Notes under the pieces: generated by a model
Database searches by the model: none
Seen by the model: only the letters and a program-made list of their open reading frames with translations
What the model was told of the DNA's origin: nothing
Made by a program: the position numbers and the translations under genes
Shown here: piece by piece, positions 55,775 through 64,000 of the stretch
Position numbering within the stretch: position 1 is the first letter of the stretch
Layout of the letters: every line of letters begins with the position of its first letter
Assembly (NCBI RefSeq): GCF_023159225.1
Contig: NC_063168.1
Location: 43,286,562-43,350,561 of the forward strand
Direction: 5' to 3'
From: Perognathus longimembris pacificus
Lineage: Eukaryota > Chordata > Mammalia > Rodentia > Heteromyidae
Length of the DNA stretch: 64,000 nt

Positions 55775-58700
55775 TTCCTCATTTCCAAATCTTTCTTTTA
55801 TTCTCACTTATTTACAATGCAGAGTGAAAGTTGTGAGCACTTCTTGTCCTTCTCCACCTCTTTATTGCAAGCCCCTCTCCATCTTTAAGACTTGGTTCTG
55901 CTTTAGATTCCTTGTCCCCATCCCCCATGTGTAAACCACTGGTGCTACCGGGTTGACTCTCCTCCCCAGAGGTAGTCGTCCTATCTGGGGACAATTCTGG
56001 TTACCTCTGAGAAGCTATAACATCATTTAAATGAAGAGAGACAGAGTCACCCTGGCAACCCCTCTTTGGGAGTTAAAAATGCTCCACTGTGGGTCCTAGG
56101 AACTGACTCCTTTCCTCCTTCCTCTGCTGCTCTCCCAGGGATTTTTGTTTTCCTTTTGCAAGAAGAACTAAAACGAGTAGCCCAAAGCAGAGCTTCCTAG
56201 CTACAAGTATCTGAGGGTAGATTGTTCTGAAACAGTAAGGAGTTTCTTGAGCTCTCACCACTAGCTCCCTGTGTTCTTGGAGCTGATTGCTCCCTTTACC
56301 TGGGCTCCATCCTGCCCTCCCTGCCTTTATGCCGAATCCTGTGAGTCCCACATCTGGGAGTGGAGCCAGGGAGCCGAGGGGGCAGAGTGTGAGTGTGTGG
56401 CAGGTAGCCAGTGGGTGGGGTGCAGAACTATACCAGTTGGGAATTTTAGGCTAATAACCTCATCTGCATACACACTTCTCCGTTTTCGAGGTTCCCCATT
56501 CCCTCTCTTGGATGGAAGGAACTGCTGAAGAGAGAGAGTTGCCTGGGAATCAGAGATAGGGTTGTGGGGAGAGAGGGGGCATCCACGGATCCCTGTGGCA
56601 CAGTAGGCTGTTCCTTTCCCTTTCCCACTGCAGTCTCTACCCCAAGCAGGCGCCGTCTGCTGGTCTTCACAAACATTTCTTTCTCTCCACCCTACCCTCT
56701 GCGTGTGCATTAAAAAAAAAATTAGGTGCATGTATCATTGAAAAAGAGACAGCCTCTTTGGAGGGCAGTGTAGAAAACCGTGTGGTGAGCAGTTAGTGTT
56801 GTTCTTTAGGGCCAGATAACTTTTCTTCCTTCAGAGGGGTGTGTGAATGGTCACATTTGTTTGTAAAACTCCCCCCAGTTGCTTCAGATTCACTCTTCTA
56901 AGAGACTGTCCTTCTTTCCTCATTCTTCCTCTGCCTTTTTAATCAGCAGAACAAACTTACTATCCAGGTTCCAATCTTCACCAAATTAAAGCCAGGTGTG
57001 AATCTTCATCCTTATTATTTTTCTCTTAAAATGAAGGAATTAACTCTCTCTATAAAGAAACATAGATATCAGGGAGTGGCCTATGGAAAAATCTGGGTGA
57101 TATGGGAAGCATAGAAGGGCAGAGAACAGGGCATACAGGGGTGAGAAACTGAATAAGGAAGAGATAATGTTGCATTTGTTGGGTCAATAAGCTCCCTGAA
57201 TATTTAGTTAATTACTGGAATAAAGGGCTCAAGGGGAAATAGTATTTTAGCCTGATAGGGAAAGATTAACACAAGTATAAGAAAATAAAAAGGTAAATTA
57301 CATATGATACATTGCTATCAGAAAATCAAGACAGGTCAAAATATGATGTAGTTCAAAAATTGAAGGTATGTGTGTAAATTAACACATTGTATGAGAATTT
57401 CTGAGGATCCTATTTTTTTCATAATAGGGAATACATGAGAATGCTTGAATGTGCAAAAGTAAAAGCCTCTGTGGTATATTTTAAGGAATAAAATTGAGTC
57501 TCCTATGTTTTGGAAACTGCTGGGTTCATTCTTCTTCATTTTCTCATCATGCTATGCTTCATTTACACTATTATGAGGTGTCACTTACAAGGCTTGCAGG
57601 GTGCAGAGTGAGCTCATGGCTACCCCGGAGTGTCTTTACACAAGCTGACCCAGTTGCAGAGATTGGCAGAAGGAATTTTTTAAGTGCATATATTGAGGAT
57701 ACTGCTGCACCCCTCCTTTATTTCACCTGCACTTAAAATTAAATATATATATATGAAAAAATTTTCCAGTTAATTGAATGGAGAATAGTTTGAATGTAAA
57801 TGATGGAAAGCAAGCCTGGTTGTAAGTAAAGCCAACAGGAGTCTAGAATAGACCTTGTATGCTCAGCAAGTACTGTTTTATGATGTGCCATATGTGCAGA
57901 GCATGGGATGATGTCAGTGCCAGGCTCAGGTTCTCATCTTGGCTCCTAGCTTTTCTAAGTACCTCTGCACTACATCCTTTGCAAAGTGAGCTTAGAGGCT
58001 AACAAGAATTTCAGCAGATAGAGGAAGGGGAAAACCATCATGGATCTGAACACAACATTCCCAGCCCTTCTCCTCCCACAAATAGGAGCTCCGGAAATTA
58101 TATTACTCTGATGAGCTTATACTATTAAGAGGCAGAAAGGGCTTTCCCAGGAGAAAATGCTAACAGATTTTTTATATGGTTTAAAAAACAACTAGCTCAT
58201 TGCTGTTATATAAGGGTCATCATTATATCCTGAATGTATAGCATGATTCATTCGGAGTCACTTTCAGTACATATACTGTATTTCTAAGAGGAGGGGTGGT
58301 TTTTGAACAGAGTTTGAATATCATCTAACTTGTCATACTACTGAGTTTGTCATAGATTCCCTCCCCCCCCCCAAAAAAAAAAGAGTGGAGAGAGATATCT
58401 GATGAGTCGAAGTGGGATGCAGAATCAAAGCTTTGTGTCCCATAGCCAAGTGCAATTCCGGGATCTCAGAGGTTTTGAAACCAGAACTGAGAGGGTCCTC
58501 CATGGGGCTTAATGGCTAATCCCTTGGAGTAGAAATCATTGCAAGGAATACAGCCCAGAGTTTGATTTCCAGCATGTATTAACAATAATGCACTTGGCAA
58601 GACCAGCTGAGGGCCCCTTACTGGTGTCCCACTGATCTCTTTATTGATTCTGCCCAGGAGGTTTCTGTTGTTCTGTTGCTTTTCTAAGAGGCAGGAGGTT

Positions 58701-60740
58701 GTTGCTTCATAGGATCTTCTCTGGATTGTTTTGGGTAGCAACCAAGACAGTTAGCAGAAGCTTTCACATTATATTCCTATGTGAAAGGAAAAAGAAAACT
58801 GATCATTCTGATAATTACTTCCCATGTGTGACTTGAGAATGTTTATACTCTGACTATTCTGCTGAAGTAGGCATTGCAATGGCTCCACACTTTTTCCCTT
58901 GGCCTCTTGATAAAAAATTAATATTGTGGAAATGCTGTTTAGTCCAAAATGACCAATTAATATTTCTGAAGAATCTTTCAATTGTATTCTTAGGACTGAC
59001 ACTATTTTTTCCTTGCTCTAAATGCTAATGTATTATTCCATAATTCCTTTTATTCGTTCAGTAAATTTATTAGAAATACCCTCCCCCGTGGGCATGTTTT
59101 TACATGTTTGTAGCAGGTAACAAGAAGGGCCAGAAAGTAGTGGAATATAAAATGAGGGAGGAGGAGCCAATAAATTCCATTCACTAAGATTGAACTGATA
59201 TTAGTAGAGTTTATCCCTAAACAAATAAGCAAAAGTTCTTTTTAAAAACAAGTAGTCTCCTAACAAATGGAGGAAAATATAAAGTTTATGTACATGTAAC
59301 AGCCATCTGGGACATAATATAAAATGATCTGATAAATCCATCAAAGAGTGAATTTTATCTACATCACTTTTTATTGTCCTTTAATGTTAAAGCTCTAGAA
59401 AGAGCACAATTGCTCTCTTCCAGGTTGCTACACATGTTTTTTCGAGCAAAACTTACAGCTTTTATTTTCAAATGGAGGCAAGACACATTTTGCAAATATA
59501 TTTAAGAAGGACAATTTATTGATTTAAAGGTGCACTATACTACAGATAATTTTGGCAGCTTGGGTAAAGGAAGACAATTCACAGACACCAATCTATGAAA
59601 ATTTGGCAATAGTCATTTATTAGCATAGTGTAAATTTACCAAGCCATTCATCTTCCCTAGGAATGTTTTCATAAAACACAAAATGGAAATAACATTAAGT
59701 CATATATGCATAAAGAAGGAATAAGACTCTGAATTTCAAAAGTGCCCAGACTATATTTAGCAGTTTTCAAATAATATTTTTAAATAATTAAGAGAATTTG
59801 AAGATTAACTATGCATAGTGGAAATCATTGACCTTGAAATAAAGAGATCAGAGTTCCAGTCTTGAGACTACCACCTACTGTTTGACTTCTAGAATCCAAT
59901 TACTGCTTCCAAGGGTGGGTTTTAGCTGCAGTGACTACATACCTCTCATGTTATCAATAGGGCACCAGGGGTCTAAATAATTTGATAGAACTACCTAGAG
60001 AGTCAGAACAGATTAGTGACAGAGTTGCAGAATCCATACCTTCTAAATCATCTTCCTCCCCATTTAAAACATCTGTCCATGAAGCCTGTTCTCTAGTATT
60101 AGAGGAGGGGCTGAACTTGTTCATCACTGTAGCACCACATCACCAAAAGACTATTATTTTAATGAGATAAACCTAGACAGAAGCTTGGTCTCTGAGAAGA
60201 GAACAGAGCAACTGAACTTGATGCATGTGGAGAAAACCATCTTAGTTTACTGTTACCCATCTCCACAGTTAGCCATCAGTGAGTCATTTAAGCTACACCA
60301 TGTGTCTCTTTTCAAGGAAAAGCACAAATTGTTTTTCAAGACGGTAACAATGTTGATAATAATATTGGGAATGGCCTTTTATGTTGTTTTGTCAATCATA
60401 TGCTATCTTTTTCTGTCTTCTTTCACTCTCTTAAATTAGACATGCAGACCACTAAGATCATTTCTAGTTCTGAGATTCTTTTGATCATAAGATCTCTTAA
60501 AATTCTCAAACTCTTGTTGTCTTTTTCCACAGCCCAACTGTTTCTAAGCATGCTGTACCTGTAGATATTTCTGCAATGATTGAATAAAAGTTCCTTGAGC
60601 AGGCTAATTGCTCAAACCATTTCTTATTAGATGGTTCAGTTTTGTGCATAGAAGCCATGGCTTGGAGCTTGAGCTTGGGGTTCATTTTTCTTAGTGTTTT
60701 CTTCTCAGATGAGTTCTCCAAAAATGTGTCTTTAAAAGTT
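55775..60740. other. NRXN1 intron, mostly unique
   Basis: Moderate GC to about 56800 and then AT-rich. Apart from a doubtful ID-like SINE near 58503 nothing was identified. No second NRXN1 exon was seen. Confidence 0.5.
58503..58585 (+). mobile_element. Possible old ID-like SINE
   Basis: 'tggggcttaatggctaatcc ... gcccagagtttgatttccag' follows the ID layout loosely. Weak match. Confidence 0.35.
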
Positions 60741-60749
60741 ATCTGTTCT

Positions 60750-60962
60750 TACTGGGTACAGGTAATTATTACTACTCAGGATGCTGAGATTTGAGGATCT
60801 CAGCTCAAACCTAGACTGAACAGGAAAATCCATGAGACTCTTATCTCCAAATAATCACCCCAAAAGCCAGAAATGGAGCTATGGGTCAAGTGGTAGAGTG
60901 CTAGCCCTGAGCACAATTGGTCAAGGACATTACTCAGGTCCTGAGTTCATGCTCCAGGACTG

Positions 60963-60963
<1 letters not shown>
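60750..60963 (+). mobile_element. Composite B1-like/Geo-like SINE
   Basis: The B1-like half ('actgggtacaggtaattatt', 'tactcaggatgctgagattt') is followed by 'gactcttatctccaaataat' and a well-kept Geo-like half ('gggtcaagtggtagagtgct ... catgctccaggactggc'). It ends in the CA tract at 60964, which probably grew from the SINE tail. Confidence 0.8.

Positions 60964-61012
<49 letters not shown>
60964..61012. repeat. CA microsatellite at SINE tail
   Basis: 24 CA units directly after the Geo-like end 'ccaggactgg'. Confidence 0.95.
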
Positions 61013-61014
<2 letters not shown>

Positions 61015-61189
61015 TACTCTTTATTTGATTTTCTTGCCTTGAATTTTCTGGTCTATGTAGGGTCTGAAATCTCTCTACAGGGAAACTTGTAATCACCTTT
61101 TTAAACTATTCCAAATGTAAGATTTTTTTCAGAGTTGATCACATAAAAATTCATTCTCTTGAACTTTTGACAGAAGTGAATGACAGCAC

Positions 61190-61350
61190 CTATCTTTTAA
61201 GTGTGTATTTTCACAGTGCCTTCATGAAAAGTGGCTCATCTAATCACACACACACTCCTAGAAGAGCTTATGATTATTATTTTGCTGACAAAGGAGCAGC
61301 TTTAGAGAGGTGGGGATTTTTCCAGGGCTACTCCATTAATAAGAAGCTAC
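61190..61350 (+). repeat. MIR SINE remnant
   Basis: 'tcacagtgccttcatgaaaa', 'gattattattttgctgacaa', 'gcagctttagagaggtgggg' and 'ccagggctactccattaata' follow the MIR order. Confidence 0.45.
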
Positions 61351-61354
61351 ACTG

Positions 61355-63685
61355 CTTTTGCTTTTCCAAGACAGTACGCTAAGATACTTAGTTTTGAAAT
61401 GAATACTGCTTTTGAATTTTAAACTGAATTTTATTCCAGGGACATGATGTTTCAATTTTCAAAAAAATCGTTTCTTTCGTAAGTGTTCAACTAACCCCCA
61501 AAAGTGGGTAATCCATCCATCTCTTAAAATTATTTCTTTATATACATGCTTATTTATTCACATATGAAAATGATGCATATTTGTAGGGTACAGGTAATAT
61601 TTCAGTATATCCACATATTGTGCATATTTATTTTTTTCTTTTGTGTCTATACTGGGGCTGGTGCCTGAGCCCTGGAGCTTTACCATTTTGCTGAATGCCT
61701 GAACACTCTAGTACAGGAAATACAACTCCAGTTCACAGTGTGTAGTATTCAAATTGGAGTAAGCAAAGTTATTTCCTGAAAATTTATCATTCTGCTTAGG
61801 AGAAAGTACCCAAAGACTTTCAAGTGAATAGAGGTGTGAAATTCATCCTTGTATACCAATGGATGGGATTCCAGCTAATCTTGTATTGTTCATAAATAAC
61901 TGGTAAGATGCAAATGAATTGATAAAGAAAGCCTATTTTCAAATTCAACCCCAAGTATTATACTTAGCAATAAAGTATTATAATGAAGTAAAAATAATTA
62001 TACTAAAGAGCTTTATTACAAAATGTTGATGATTCCTGGATAGATTTGGTTTTAATCACCAACTACACAGGCAGATAAGAAGGACCTGCTGCAGTGATCC
62101 TGTGAGCTTACTGTCTGTGAAATCTGTGAGTTGGAACAGAGACAGTGTGTTAATACAGTCTAGTATATTTCAAAGGTATTATTTAAATCCATACTAAGGA
62201 ATCATTTTTGCTATAGAATCCTAGGTTTAAATTCCTTATTACAATATGCCATAAACATTTTTAAGGCAAGGTGATTGATGAATGTGGTCACACATATAAT
62301 AGGCAATTAGTTTTACAGGTGACTTCTGTATATAATTAGTACAAGAAAGTATGTTATCTCTATCTGAAAGTAGGCAGAAAGCAACAAAACTTAAAGAAAA
62401 TAGTAGGAATGCTTTTTAAATATTTGGTAAAATGTAAGGCAGTTGCAATTACTGATTTACTATTATTACCACATGTTTTTTTTTGTGGTTGTTGTGATTG
62501 ATTATGTAAAATGTTGGTAGCTTGAGTGTGTAAAACACCAAGTGTAACCAATATGTGGTTCTACAATCTGAATTAGGCCAGAGTAGCATGCCAATATCAA
62601 GTTATTCTCTCAGAAGCTGACACTGTTATTTGGGACAATAGTGGCACATTTTAGAGAGGTGTATGGTTTTTTTGATTAGTCCCCCTTTCAAATTTGGCTA
62701 GATTTCTCTGCTGATTTAATGAAGGTGCTAGTTTGTCTTTGTGAGTCTATGCTCATGCTGTTTCCTTTCTGGTGATCAGATATGCTTCAATCTGGTGTAG
62801 TATATCTCTGAGCAAGACTAATTTAAATAAATGGGAATTTTTGTCTAGAAAACACATGTGGAATCTGAACTTTCAATTTGGTGTGCAGGGTATTGCTGGA
62901 TAGTCTACTTCTTCATAGTTCATATTCATTTCTGAAAATCTTGTCATAGTGGGCCATTAATGCCTACATAGTCATGGACAGATTTATCATTTTCTAGATA
63001 ACCTGTTTCCTAAGTTGAGAGAGACACACGTTTCTCAACATCAGGCTGCACTACATGAAAGTCCACACATACATTTTTTTTAATTCTGTAATGTGTTTTA
63101 TCTGTCATTTTTCATGTCTACTATGAAAACATTAACATATGCTGGAATAAGATGAATACCAAATTAATCTCTGTCAGCAAAGTGGTTAATTGGACATGCT
63201 GTTAAATATGAAAATAGGGTGTTTGGCTTTCCTACTCATCCTTTGCTTGGGACTCTTCCTAAGTGAGGTACAGTGGTTCTGACGCTGCTTATTGTACCCT
63301 AGTCAAAACACTACGGATGGGTTTCCAATGAATGTTCAATCAGGAGACTTGCGCTTTTGAAATTATACAAGGTATTGGTGTTTAGGTGTCTTTGTAATGA
63401 CCAAAATATAGAAAAACAGTCTGTTTGTACTTGCCAAGAGTAAAATTATTGTGTTGGTAGTCTTCTTTACAAATGTAAAAAAATAGTCTTTTCTTTTTAA
63501 TAAGATACATTAAAATTTTAATTCTCTTAAGAGAAGAAATGCACTCAGCTCTTGGAATTGATGTGGAAGGATGTAACTGCAGTGTGACAGGGATTTCACT
63601 GTCTGAATTCTCCTCAATAGAAAGGCTATGTACAGTAAGATTTAGACCTATGCACAGATGTAGTGATTGGCTAGATGCATCATAT
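61355..63685. other. AT-rich intron, nothing recognised
   Basis: A weak Geo-like SINE trace ('ctggggctggtgcctgagcc', about 61651) may be present. Otherwise unique. Confidence 0.4.
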
Positions 63686-63689
63686 ATTT

Positions 63690-63790
63690 ATTGAGTAATA
63701 GCTCACTCTTTATTATATGCCACGTACTGTTTGACACTCTTAAAATACCCAGTCATTTAATCTTTCCATTTAACCTACCATACAAGAAGC
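63690..63790 (+). repeat. Possible MIR remnant
   Basis: 'tattgagtaatagctcactc', 'tatgccacgtactgtttgac' and 'cagtcatttaatctttccat' recall the MIR pattern. Short. Confidence 0.35.
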
Positions 63791-63815
63791 TATGAAGATA
63801 GAGCAAGGTTGTTAT

Positions 63816-63840
63816 TAAAAACAAAAACAAAAACAAAAAA
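63816..63840. repeat. (AAAAAC)n repeat
   Basis: Four A5C units. A similar run occurs at 47748-47773. Confidence 0.8.
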
Positions 63841-64000
63841 GCACCTCTTGTGAAGTCTAGATCCTAACCAAGTAAGCTCACTGAGTATCCCATACTCTTA
63901 ACCCCTACATTGTGCTGTCAACACACACACTTTCACTTGACTAATGGAACATTTGGTTTATTTCATTAGCTTTCCTTTTTGCCAGCTGTCTATAAAGGAC

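Larger units (their letters stand above)
54542..64000 (+). other. NRXN1: NRXN1 intron downstream of beta exon 1
   Basis: The intron starts at the donor at 54542, and no acceptor-plus-LNS exon appears before the window ends. Intronic GC stays fairly high to about 56800 and then falls to the AT-rich background. Apart from TG tracts, one SINE at 60750 and MIR-like remnants, it is unique sequence. Confidence 0.75.

Overview
The window is nuclear DNA from a rodent. It is AT-rich, almost devoid of coding capacity, and full of SINEs, old L1 fragments and microsatellites. The most frequent recognisable repeat is a dimeric SINE. Its left half resembles a tRNA-Ala/ID element with intact Pol III A and B boxes in the best copies; its right half reads 'gccagaagtggcgctgtggc' onward. 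This matches my memory of IDL-Geo, a SINE reported as restricted to Geomyoidea (kangaroo rats, pocket mice, pocket gophers), so a geomyoid rodent is the best guess.

Only one real coding exon is recognisable: the first exon of neurexin-1 beta (NRXN1-beta) at 54298-54541 on the plus strand. It encodes a signal peptide and the histidine-rich beta-specific segment, and it ends at a canonical phase-1 splice donor. It lies in the GC-rich island (about 53540-54640) of the internal beta promoter. The remaining sequence is therefore read as NRXN1 intron: about 53 kb of alpha-transcript intron upstream of the beta promoter, and about 9.5 kb of intron downstream of the beta exon. No alpha exon, second gene, structured RNA gene or CRISPR array was found.

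Layout: 1-20 kb is mostly unique intron with scattered SINEs, microsatellites, a MIR and one MaLR-type LTR. 20.3-21.1 kb holds an L1 3'UTR with internal tandem duplications. 22-31 kb is AT-rich with three IDL-Geo SINEs and a 38-bp near-perfect palindrome. 31.2-33.2 kb has a pyrimidine-rich tract and two L1 3' ends of opposite orientation. 40.6-45.1 kb is the densest repeat cluster: two head-to-head L1 structures best explained as 5'-inverted (twin-primed) insertions, flanking a (CCT)n tract of about 168 bp. 44.9-47.1 kb carries three B1-like/Geo-like SINEs. 53.1-54.6 kb is the beta promoter, leader and exon. 54.9-55.8 kb has two TG tracts in the intron, and the rest is unique intron with one SINE and MIR remnants.

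Nothing here resembles a new enzymatic or defence system. The points of interest are repeat architecture and the NRXN1-beta 5' end. All family assignments rest on reading the sequence and on memory; no database search was run.
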